Part shown: piece after piece, positions 23,079 through 30,094 of the stretch
Layout of the letters: every line of letters starts with the position of its first letter
How positions within the stretch are numbered: the stretch's first letter is position 1
IMG/VR virus record: IMGVR_UViG_3300027816_000069
Coordinates: 58,351 to 122,350 of that record
Strand: one strand, 5' to 3'
DNA: 64,000 bases
From: a virus
The notes under the pieces: model-generated
The model's input: the letters and a program-made list of their open reading frames with translations, nothing else
Told to the model about the DNA's origin: nothing
Databases searched by the model: none
Made by a program: the position numbers and the translations under genes

Positions 23079-24395
23079 ATGACTCACGATTTTGATTATG
23101 TTTGGAAGATGGTAACTGCTCTTAGAAATACAAGCAGCACAAAAGAAAAAGAAGATATTATCAAGATTAATTGTGGAATTTTCAATAATTCATCTGCAAA
23201 TTTTGCTAAGAAAATTCTACTCTATACTTATCATCCACTTTGGCAATATCATGTAACCAGTGATAATTTAAAGAAGAAAAATTATTTGGTCGCCAGAAAG
23301 AATGAATACAAAAATTTCTTTGATCTGCTTGATGCTCTAAAGAGTCGTAAAATTACTGGGCATGATGCTATATCTGCTGTGAATAGTTTTGTCGAACATT
23401 ACGCTGACTATGAGGAACTTATTCATTGTGTTTTGGATAAAGACTTGAAAACCCGTGCTGGCGATAAGATCATTAATAAGGCTATTCCAGATCATATTCC
23501 AGAATTTAGTGTAGCCTTGGCCGATAAATATAGTCCAGATATTGTAGATTGGAAAGATGAATGGTATGTTAGTCGTAAGATCGATGGTGCTAGATGTATC
23601 GCTATTGTTGATAGTAATGGGGAGTCTACTTTTTATTCCCGCACGGGAAAAGAGTTTGATACTCTTGGTGTTGTTGCTGGTGGCATTAAGAGTTTGGGTG
23701 TTACTAATGTAGTATTTGATGGTGAACTTTGTCTTGTGGATGATGAGGGTAATGAAGATTTTCAGGGGATCATGAAACAACTCAAAAAGAAGGATCATAC
23801 CATCCCTAATCCTTCATATAAGATTTTTGATATGATTTCTCACGACGAATTTTATAGTAAGAAGGGCGAGAAGAACAAGCCTTATTCTATTCGCTATAAT
23901 AATCTACGAGAAGTTATGAAAAATAATACTTGTACTTGTCTTAGTGTGCTTGGTCAAGAACTTATTAAAGATGATGATCATTTTCAGGAGTGGATTAAAA
24001 AAAGTAAAGATTACAAGTATGAAGGACTTATGCTACGAGCAGACGAACCATATAAAGGGAAGCGTAGTAAAGATCTGCTGAAAGTTAAGAAGTTTTTTGA
24101 CGATGAGTATGAAGTTATTGATGTGGAAATGGGTCCATTTCGTTATGTATTGAATGGTAAAGAGCATGAGGAAACCATGCTTTCTTGCGTAATGATTAAG
24201 CATAAAGATCATGTTGTTAGAGTTGGTAGTGGATTTGCTATTGACCAAAGACAAGAGTTTTATCAAGACCCCAAAAAGATTCTTGGTAAAATTATTACGG
24301 TTCAATATTTTGAGGAAACTAAAAACCAAGAAGGCGGAATTAGTTTGCGTTTCCCAACATTTAAGTTTTTGCATGGGTCTGCTAGAACCGTTTAA
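23079..24395 (+). CDS. ATP-dependent DNA ligase
   Basis: 438 residues. Seals nicks in DNA using ATP. After an N-terminal helical domain (1-140), the adenylation domain has motif I SRKIDGAR with Lys167 as the AMP carrier, FYSRTGK (motif Ia), FDGELC (III), YKIFDMI (IIIa), YEGLMLR (IV) and LLKVKKF (V), then an OB domain with VRVGSG and QYFEE. Layout and length match T4/T3-type phage DNA ligases. Own promoter; early gene. Confidence 0.92.
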   Translation: MTHDFDYVWKMVTALRNTSSTKEKEDIIKINCGIFNNSSANFAKKILLYTYHPLWQYHVTSDNLKKKNYLVARKNEYKNFFDLLDALKSRKITGHDAISAVNSFVEHYADYEELIHCVLDKDLKTRAGDKIINKAIPDHIPEFSVALADKYSPDIVDWKDEWYVSRKIDGARCIAIVDSNGESTFYSRTGKEFDTLGVVAGGIKSLGVTNVVFDGELCLVDDEGNEDFQGIMKQLKKKDHTIPNPSYKIFDMISHDEFYSKKGEKNKPYSIRYNNLREVMKNNTCTCLSVLGQELIKDDDHFQEWIKKSKDYKYEGLMLRADEPYKGKRSKDLLKVKKFFDDEYEVIDVEMGPFRYVLNGKEHEETMLSCVMIKHKDHVVRVGSGFAIDQRQEFYQDPKKILGKIITVQYFEETKNQEGGISLRFPTFKFLHGSARTV

Positions 24396-24405
24396 GAAAC
24401 GAGTC

Positions 24406-24434
24406 TTGACAAGACGATACCAGTAGTGTAGAAT
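24406..24434 (+). promoter_or_regulatory. sigma70-like early promoter for the glycosylase
   Basis: TTGACA, 17 nt, TAGAAT; the spacer holds ACGATACC. Leader ends in TTGGAG before the ATG at 24465. Confidence 0.75.
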
Positions 24435-24464
24435 CGTAGCATACACGCTAACATTGGAGTTTTT

Positions 24465-25166
24465 ATGATTGTTGAGAACACTGTGGTCGATACCAATAAA
24501 GTTGAAATGAGCAAGACGAAGGCTGATATTTTCTTTGAGACTTTTCCTAAAGATAAGGTTGTCAAGTATAAGGAATATTGGGAGAGTGTTCGTCCTCAGA
24601 ATGTTGAGGATATTTTTCGTCGCTATCTTTTCAGTTTTATGAGCGTTCATACAACATGGAAGTCTAATGTTAGTGGCTATAACGCAATCAAAGACTTTAA
24701 TGATTGGATTGATAATAAAGAACTGCTGAGAGATAAGATTAAAAGTAGTGGTTGTGGGCTATACAACAATCGCACAAAGTTTATTTGGGATTTTAAGGAT
24801 AAATTTTGGTCTAATCCGAAAGACTTTTATCTAACAAACAAAAAGTATCATGTAAAAAAGAGAGATCAGATTGTCAATAATATTTCTGGACTAGGTACTG
24901 CAAAAGTTTCGTTTGCATTAGAGCAATGCCACCCTAATGAGTGTAGGGTATTTTGTGGTGATACTCATATGCTGGAATTGTATGGCATGAAAACTCTTAC
25001 TTATCAGTCTAAAAGGGGTCTTGAACAATATAAGAAAATGGAAAGACATTGGAGTATTAATTGTGGCAAATTAGGCGTTCCTCCTTATATTGCTAGATGT
25101 ATTTTTTGGGATGCAAAACAGAACAAGACCGATTCTCGTTATTGGTCGTATGTATTTGAAGAATAA
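24465..25166 (+). CDS. HhH-type DNA glycosylase-like protein
   Basis: 233 residues. The helix-hairpin-helix NISGLGTAKVSF (139-150) followed by RVFCGDTHM (161-169) is the HhH-GPD layout: Lys147 could act as the Schiff-base nucleophile and Asp166 as the catalytic Asp. No iron-sulphur Cys cluster. The N-terminal half is helical and unusual, so the target lesion cannot be named. Own early promoter; part of the phage repair set. Confidence 0.72.
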   Translation: MIVENTVVDTNKVEMSKTKADIFFETFPKDKVVKYKEYWESVRPQNVEDIFRRYLFSFMSVHTTWKSNVSGYNAIKDFNDWIDNKELLRDKIKSSGCGLYNNRTKFIWDFKDKFWSNPKDFYLTNKKYHVKKRDQIVNNISGLGTAKVSFALEQCHPNECRVFCGDTHMLELYGMKTLTYQSKRGLEQYKKMERHWSINCGKLGVPPYIARCIFWDAKQNKTDSRYWSYVFEE

Positions 25167-25318
25167 AGATTTTTGGAGAGTGGCATATAGACCATATCAA
25201 ACCATGTTGTAGTTTTGATCTCACAGATACACAACAGCAAAAATTATGTTTTCACTATACCAACCTACAACCGTTATGGGCTATTGATACTCTAAAAAAG
25301 TCTGGAAAATTATTATGA
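25160..25318 (+). pseudogene. C-terminal fragment of an HNH endonuclease
   Basis: A frame with no start reads FGEWHIDHIKPCCSFDL...CFHYTNLQPLWA and stops at a TGA overlapping the next ATG. It matches the HNH core of the minus-strand endonuclease at 17.4 kb almost residue for residue, but the N-terminal zinc and linker parts are gone. A degraded homing endonuclease lodged behind the glycosylase gene. Confidence 0.75.
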
Positions 25319-25425
25319 GCCAAAACGGTAAAGGAAGTAAACCAAGACCTAAAAGCGTAGATTATAAAACATGGGAGAAAAACTATGAGCGAATTTTTAG
25401 AAAAAAAGCCAAGAAAAAAATTTAA
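25315..25425 (+). CDS. tiny conserved phage protein (NGKGSKPRP)
   Basis: 36 residues: MSQNGKGSKPRPKSVDYKTW followed by ENYERIF and a Lys-rich tail. Very short proteins with this NGKGSxxRP head and NWxxIF-like tail occur in many large phages. Overlaps both the HNH fragment and the next gene. Function unknown. Confidence 0.65.
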   Translation: MSQNGKGSKPRPKSVDYKTWEKNYERIFRKKAKKKI

Positions 25426-25669
25426 TTGTAGTCTTTTTCTGAGATGCGGTTGTCAGAGCGAAATGCTGGTTCTAGACTATGATCCAGAATTAGACATGGT
25501 GGATATATCAATATATGAGATATTAACTTCCTATAAATATAGAATGTCTTGGTGGCAAAAATTACGATATATTTATCAGACGCTAAGGCATGGACAACCA
25601 TATAACGATCAAATAGTCTTAAATAGGACTCAGATAGATCAACTGAAAGAGTACATTAATTCATTATAA
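25385..25669 (+). CDS. conserved small phage protein
   Basis: 94 residues. RCGCQSEMLVLDYD then MSWWQKLRYIYQTLRHGQPYNDQIVL is a pattern of uncharacterised phage proteins. GGGAGA precedes the ATG, inside the preceding tiny gene. Confidence 0.7.
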   Translation: MSEFLEKKPRKKFNCSLFLRCGCQSEMLVLDYDPELDMVDISIYEILTSYKYRMSWWQKLRYIYQTLRHGQPYNDQIVLNRTQIDQLKEYINSL

Positions 25670-25680
25670 ATATCCGTTTT

Positions 25681-25694
25681 GGTGTTATTATATT
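25681..25694 (+). promoter_or_regulatory. putative late-promoter motif before DUF1501 gene
   Basis: TTTTGGTGTTATTATATTA about 20-35 nt before the GTG start. The same YGGTGTWWT core precedes the protease pair and three structural operons. No TTGACA site is present. TATAAATA at 25665-25672 is also present but common by chance here. Confidence 0.4.
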
Positions 25695-25715
25695 AATGGC
25701 AACGGAGTTTATAAT

Positions 25716-27062
25716 GTGAAAATATCCAGAAGATCACTTATTCAAAGTGGCCTATTAGGCTACTCATCATTATCTGCAACTGAGGTTATAGCAGAATCTA
25801 AAACTGATAATTCAGTCATACTGGTTTGGTTGCCGGGCGGGCTTTCTCAATTAGAAAGTTATGATCCTAAATCACAAGCCAAAAGCGATGTAAAGGGATT
25901 ATTTAATAGTATTCCTACTAATGTGGTTGGAACTCATATTAGTGAACTATTTCCTTTACAGGCACAAATAGCAGATAAATTTACTCTTATACGATCTATG
26001 ACCCACAGATTCACCGATCATGGTGGAGGGTCCAAAAGAGTAATGACAGGAAAAGAACCCAAAGTTCCTACAGGTACTATTAACGATACTCCATCTATAG
26101 CATCAGTAGTTTCAAAACATAACCATAATAATGGTTGTATTATTCCATCTAATATTTTATTAGCGGATGGTGGCACTAATTCTGTTGATGAATTTGCACT
26201 AGGGTCTGCATTTTTGGGATCGTCATATGATGCCTTTATTGTTGATGGCGACCCTTCTGCTAAAAATTTTAAAGTAAACAATATTACTATGTCAGATAGT
26301 CTTAAAGGCAGAATTGATGATAGATTACAATTGCTATCTCAAATAGATAAAATAGATAGACAATTAGATTATTCGCAATCTATGAGTGCTATGGATAATT
26401 TTCATAAAAAGGCTTATGATTTATTAACTTCTCATGAAGTTAAAGGAATTTTTGATGTAGTCTCTGAGCCGTTATCTGTTAGAGAGAGTTATGGATTAAA
26501 TGCTTGGGGTCAAAGATGTCTTATGGCAAGAAAACTAGCAGAAGCAGGCAGTAATTTCGTAACTGTAACATTAAGAAATCCGCCAGGATCACCACCAGAT
26601 CATTCGTATTATAATTGGGATTGTCATGCTGTTAATTGCGATATATTTATAGATATGAAATATAAAGCAAATTTTTATGATCAGGCTGTTAGTGGATTAA
26701 TTAATGATATCTATAATAGAGGATTAGATAAAAATATTTTAGTTGTAGTAATGGGAGAATTTGGACATACTCCTAAATTAGAATATAAAGAAGCAAGAGG
26801 TAAAATAAGAAATGGTAGAGATCATTGGTCTAAAGCATTTTCTATATTAGTATCTGGTGGTGGATTAAAAATGGGTCAGGTTATTGGCAAAACAGATGAC
26901 AATGCTGCATTTGTAATTGATCGTCCTGTGACTCCAGAGGACTTGTGGGCCACGATTTATAGGCACTTGGGTATTGATGCGTCTAAAGTTATTTATGACC
27001 TCAGTGGTCGGCCAATTCCTATTTTAGCAGATGGCAGACCCATAAAAGAACTGGTGATTTAA
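25716..27062 (+). CDS. Tat-exported DUF1501 protein
   Basis: 448 residues. N-terminal twin-arginine signal (SRRSLIQSGLLGY) and the DUF1501 fold, a sulfatase/alkaline-phosphatase-superfamily relative: WLPGGLSQLESYDPK (about 35-49), RSMTHRFTDHGGGSKRVMTG, NAWGQRCLMARKLAEAG, NWDCHAVNC, VVVMGEFGHTPK and GRDHWSKAFSI. GTG start behind CGGAG; an overlapping ATG is followed at once by a stop. DUF1501 proteins are extremely common in Planctomycetota; enzyme activity is unknown. Unusual cargo for a phage, likely host-derived. Confidence 0.85.
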   Translation: MKISRRSLIQSGLLGYSSLSATEVIAESKTDNSVILVWLPGGLSQLESYDPKSQAKSDVKGLFNSIPTNVVGTHISELFPLQAQIADKFTLIRSMTHRFTDHGGGSKRVMTGKEPKVPTGTINDTPSIASVVSKHNHNNGCIIPSNILLADGGTNSVDEFALGSAFLGSSYDAFIVDGDPSAKNFKVNNITMSDSLKGRIDDRLQLLSQIDKIDRQLDYSQSMSAMDNFHKKAYDLLTSHEVKGIFDVVSEPLSVRESYGLNAWGQRCLMARKLAEAGSNFVTVTLRNPPGSPPDHSYYNWDCHAVNCDIFIDMKYKANFYDQAVSGLINDIYNRGLDKNILVVVMGEFGHTPKLEYKEARGKIRNGRDHWSKAFSILVSGGGLKMGQVIGKTDDNAAFVIDRPVTPEDLWATIYRHLGIDASKVIYDLSGRPIPILADGRPIKELVI

Positions 27063-27245
27063 ATGAATATGATACAATATCTGGCTCATGAATTAAATAA
27101 TAAGGTGTTTCATCTACAAAAACTGCTCAAAGAAACAGAACTTGCTCTGGATGAATCAAAAAAAGAAAATATGAAACTATTATCTCTTTTAGAAGCACGG
27201 AAAATTTCTCCCAATACGGAAACTGAAACAGCAGACTGTTGCTGA
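27063..27245 (+). CDS. hypothetical coiled-coil protein
   Basis: 60 residues; heptad-like helix (HELNNKVFHLQKLLKETELA) and a short C-terminal tail ending DCC. Begins immediately after the DUF1501 stop, so probably co-translated. Not recognised. Confidence 0.6.
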   Translation: MNMIQYLAHELNNKVFHLQKLLKETELALDESKKENMKLLSLLEARKISPNTETETADCC

Positions 27246-27271
27246 AAAATAAAAAATCTCAAGTTGTGCTA

Positions 27272-27299
27272 TTGACAAGCCGATACTGTGAGATAGAAT
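27272..27299 (+). promoter_or_regulatory. sigma70-like early promoter
   Basis: TTGACA, 16 nt, TAGAAT, with AGCCGATAC in the spacer. Followed by an unusually long leader of about 70 nt. Confidence 0.78.
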
Positions 27300-27375
27300 G
27301 AGTTAGTCGCTGTGAGAGATTTGATCATGCGATCAACTCACAAAAGACAAATTTGGATATGTTTGGAGGTTGATT

Positions 27376-27654
27376 ATGGCTGAAGTTAATGTGCTTGAGA
27401 AGCAGAAGAGGATTCGTTGCTCTGACGAGGCTTTTCTTGAGGCGGTTTTTAGCAGTAAGACTTATGCTGAAGTTTCTGCTAAGACTGGGCAGAAGATTGC
27501 CACTACTATGGCTAGGTATGCCCGTGCTAAGGCGGCATTAAAGGCCAAGGGTGAGGATCTTCCTAAGATGGAAAGAGCAAAGCCTGTTAAGAGTGTGGAT
27601 AATATTGAGGCTATGGCGGATTTTGTCCGTCGCCTCAAGGCTCACAAGGCTTGA
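27376..27654 (+). CDS. putative small HTH DNA-binding protein
   Basis: 92 residues, strongly basic and Ala-rich. CSDEAFLEAVFSSKTYAEVS followed by AKTGQKIATTMARYARAKAAL looks like a helix-turn-helix (about 16-50). Codon use differs sharply from neighbours, with nearly all Lys as AAG. GGAGGT before the ATG; an in-frame TTG two codons earlier is disregarded. Single-gene unit between its own promoter and terminator, as expected for a highly expressed early regulator. Confidence 0.65.
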   Translation: MAEVNVLEKQKRIRCSDEAFLEAVFSSKTYAEVSAKTGQKIATTMARYARAKAALKAKGEDLPKMERAKPVKSVDNIEAMADFVRRLKAHKA

Positions 27655-27664
27655 ACATAAATAG

Positions 27665-27745
27665 CAGCCAACTACAATCGTCCAGAGATAAAGGAACAGC
27701 ATTTAATCAACCTCTTATCAACGGATATTGTAGTTGGTTGTTTTT
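27665..27745 (+). terminator. putative terminator with long loop
   Basis: CAGCCAACTACAAT pairs with ATTGTAGTTGGTTG (14 bp, one wobble) across a 48-nt loop and is followed by TTTTT. It closes the preceding single-gene unit. The large loop is unusual and may itself fold. Confidence 0.6.
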
Positions 27746-27775
27746 ATATCTTGTATTACTAAAAAGGAATAACTT

Positions 27776-27997
27776 ATGAAAAAGACAGAAAGTTTTTTTG
27801 AATTAAACGCCATAGGAACTAAGGTACGTTTAGAAGATGATGTGTTTGGTACTATAGTTGGGATACATATCTCTCAGAATAATGCTATAGCCTATGAAAT
27901 TGGATGGTGGAATGGACGATCTTACTCTAAGGATGCTTTCCTTCCTCATCAATTAGTTATAACTAGTGACGAAAAAATTCGTATAGGTTTTGCATGA
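27776..27997 (+). CDS. conserved small phage protein
   Basis: 73 residues. GTKVRLEDDVFGTIVGIHIS and YEIGWWNGRSYSKDAFLP form a small SH3/KOW-like barrel found in uncharacterised phage proteins. AAAGGAATAACTT precedes the ATG. Confidence 0.72.
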   Translation: MKKTESFFELNAIGTKVRLEDDVFGTIVGIHISQNNAIAYEIGWWNGRSYSKDAFLPHQLVITSDEKIRIGFA

Positions 27998-28296
27998 ATA
28001 AGAACGCTAATCCTTTGGATTATGTGCTTAAATGTTCTGAGCAAGGACTTGTGCCGTATGACTTTGATATATTAAACGCTAAAGACGAACTGAAAAAACT
28101 TCGGGATTGTCAAAAAGAACTATCTGAACTAAAACAAATTATGTCTAATACTGTAGCATGGGGTTTGGTGAATGATCGTAAAGATATTTATGATCTAAGA
28201 ACTCAACCTAATCCTTATTATGATCAAACTAAAGTAGTTTCATTATGTTGCGATCAAAACTCATTTAATAAGATTAACAATGGTAACATATCCTAA
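27994..28296 (+). CDS. conserved phage protein
   Basis: 100 residues; central helix (KDELKKLRDCQKELSELK) then VAWGLVNDRKDIYDLRTQPN, a motif recurrent in phage proteins of unknown function. ATGA overlap upstream. Confidence 0.68.
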   Translation: MNKNANPLDYVLKCSEQGLVPYDFDILNAKDELKKLRDCQKELSELKQIMSNTVAWGLVNDRKDIYDLRTQPNPYYDQTKVVSLCCDQNSFNKINNGNIS

Positions 28297-28630
28297 TAGA
28301 TTCTTTTATGGTTTTTCTGTGAATGATGGCAATCATAATTCACATTTTATTCACTATATTATAGAAACCGTACATGATATATCTGATTATAATGGAGATA
28401 CTATAATTGAAAGAGTATCTCGTATGGAAGATTATTATCTGAATACCGACAGAATAGATGAACCATATTATATTGTATATGGATCACTAAAACCAGAATT
28501 TAATGAATCTTCCAAATTTATAGCCTCTTTTGAAAATCTTAGTCAGGCTATCTGTTTGGTCGAACATTTAACTGGTAACAAAATAGTTGAATCTGATTTA
28601 CCTATTTATAGACAAAAGCATGAAAACTAA
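28280..28630 (+). CDS. hypothetical protein
   Basis: 116 residues, alpha/beta, acidic. Overlaps both neighbours (17 and 11 nt). Not recognised. Confidence 0.62.
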   Translation: MVTYPNRFFYGFSVNDGNHNSHFIHYIIETVHDISDYNGDTIIERVSRMEDYYLNTDRIDEPYYIVYGSLKPEFNESSKFIASFENLSQAICLVEHLTGNKIVESDLPIYRQKHEN

Positions 28631-29111
28631 ATATATAGTAGAAATACTTAGAAGCGAAGGTGCGAGCGCCCAATTTTATTCTATTAAAGGCTCAAAAACT
28701 TTAGGCTTTAAAGAATTCTGTTCAAAAAAGACCGCACTCTATGCTTATAAGGTTCAGAAAAAATTATCTAAACTAGGTTTAGCCCCTAAAGTTTATGTTA
28801 AAATTAAACGAGTTCCCATTCATAATCATAATGAGTCTACTAATTGGGGATTCGTTACTCAAAAGGCAAGAATTCTAGGGCATAAATATTCTAGAGAAAA
28901 AATACAAACTCTTGTTGATAAAATATTCGACAAAACAAATTTAAAGTTTTGGGACTGCCATTCTTGGAATATTGGCAGATTAAATAACAAGTATGTTTGC
29001 ATAGATACTGGTAGGGAAAGTTTTGATAGCAATTGTAACGCTTGGGGAAATGTTGACCCAGGTCCAAAATGTGACTATTGTTTAAAATATAAATGTAAAT
29101 GCGAGGAATAA
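28620..29111 (+). CDS. small protein-kinase-like protein
   Basis: 163 residues. The C-terminal half reads WDCHSWNIGRLNNKYVCIDTG: Asp112, His114, Asn117 and Asp129 resemble the catalytic loop and metal-binding Asp of aminoglycoside/RIO-type kinases (D-x-H-x-x-N...D-x-G). The N-lobe is reduced, and there is no glycine loop. A Cys cluster (CDYCLKYKCKC) follows. Start at 28620 avoids a 44-nt overlap. A kinase remnant or minimal kinase; activity uncertain. Confidence 0.5.
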   Translation: MKTKYIVEILRSEGASAQFYSIKGSKTLGFKEFCSKKTALYAYKVQKKLSKLGLAPKVYVKIKRVPIHNHNESTNWGFVTQKARILGHKYSREKIQTLVDKIFDKTNLKFWDCHSWNIGRLNNKYVCIDTGRESFDSNCNAWGNVDPGPKCDYCLKYKCKCEE

Positions 29112-29114
29112 TAT

Positions 29115-29426
29115 ATGCCTTATGTAGATGAAGATGATAGAGAAGAATTAGATTTTTGTATTGACCAATTAACTAATTGTTTACGCGTTATGAAACACCC
29201 CCTGAATAATCCTCATGATTTTAGCATATATCTAGGTAGAATAAACTATTGTTTTTCTAGAATAATTAGCGGGTTGATGGGTAATCCATCTTATGCTAAG
29301 ATAGCAATGATTACTGGTGTATTAGAGAATATTAAACAAGAATTTTATCGTCGCGTAGCATCACCATATGAAGATAAAAAGATTTTGGAATATGGAGATA
29401 TAAAAGAATATAAAAAACTTAGTTAG
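29115..29426 (+). CDS. DUF6899-like phage protein
   Basis: 103 residues. DEDDREELDFCIDQLTNCL, NYCFSRII, ITGVLENIKQEFYRRVASPY and YEDKKI.EYGDI match a family of small uncharacterised phage proteins (DUF6899-like by memory). All-helical. Confidence 0.72.
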   Translation: MPYVDEDDREELDFCIDQLTNCLRVMKHPLNNPHDFSIYLGRINYCFSRIISGLMGNPSYAKIAMITGVLENIKQEFYRRVASPYEDKKILEYGDIKEYKKLS

Positions 29427-29435
29427 GAGATTATT

Positions 29436-29786
29436 ATGTCTAGAGATTATGATGATATTATTAAAGAGATAACTAAAAGTAATAAAGAAATTCATAATAT
29501 GGATAAGAGTTTTTCTAAAGATATAGACTCTCTTCAAAAGAATATTAAGACGATAGAGACTAAGTTAGCCAAAATAGATGCTACTCTTGAAAAAGTATAC
29601 GATCTTTTAACTGCTATAACTGTTTTTATAGAAGAAGCAGAAGAAGATGAAGAGGTTGACGAAGATTCAGAAGATTGGACCCCTTATGATGAAAGAAATT
29701 TTTCATATGAGGACGATGAAGAAGAAAATACAGATAGTGATTATGGTCTAGAAAATGATTGGGAAGATCATAATGATGATAACTAA
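29436..29786 (+). CDS. coiled-coil protein with acidic tail
   Basis: 116 residues. Heptad-rich helix (about 15-70: KDIDSLQKNIKTIETKLAK...) followed by about 45 residues of almost pure Asp/Glu. AGGAGA precedes the ATG. Acid tails of this kind can mimic DNA or bind basic partners; no evidence of which. Confidence 0.65.
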   Translation: MSRDYDDIIKEITKSNKEIHNMDKSFSKDIDSLQKNIKTIETKLAKIDATLEKVYDLLTAITVFIEEAEEDEEVDEDSEDWTPYDERNFSYEDDEEENTDSDYGLENDWEDHNDDN

Positions 29787-30037
29787 TGGCTAGTTTAGCG
29801 TTAATAGTGGCATTTATATTTTTAGGAATGATATTCTGTGGCCCATTAGTGCTGCTGTTAAATAGAGTAAATATATTACCTAGAATAATTATTCAATTAT
29901 TATCTACTGTTTGTATAGTTTATGGATTTTGGTGGATAATCACTCTTGTTACCCCTATTCGCTGGCTAGGATTATTGCCCATATATTGTGGGTGGTTAGC
30001 CATAAAAACTAAAGAGAGGACACTTGACAGTCGATAG
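29786..30037 (+). CDS. multi-pass membrane protein
   Basis: 83 residues, three predicted membrane helices with short basic loops. Its 3' end overlaps the -35 of the rIIA promoter. Not recognised. Confidence 0.65.
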   Translation: MASLALIVAFIFLGMIFCGPLVLLLNRVNILPRIIIQLLSTVCIVYGFWWIITLVTPIRWLGLLPIYCGWLAIKTKERTLDSR

Positions 30038-30051
30038 CAGTATGGTACGAT
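30024..30051 (+). promoter_or_regulatory. sigma70-like early promoter for rIIA
   Basis: TTGACA, 16 nt, TACGAT with TGG before the -10 and GTCGATAG in the spacer. Leader ends TTGGAGACAAAC, nearly the same leader as at 1400. Confidence 0.8.
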
Positions 30052-30094
30052 AGGAGCATCACAGGAACCTTGGTTAAACACTTGGAGACAAACG

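Noticed and set aside
25665-25672. T4-type late promoter TATAAATA (also 49706)
   Set aside because: Given the AT content, this 8-mer is expected about ten times per strand by chance and is also found inside genes.
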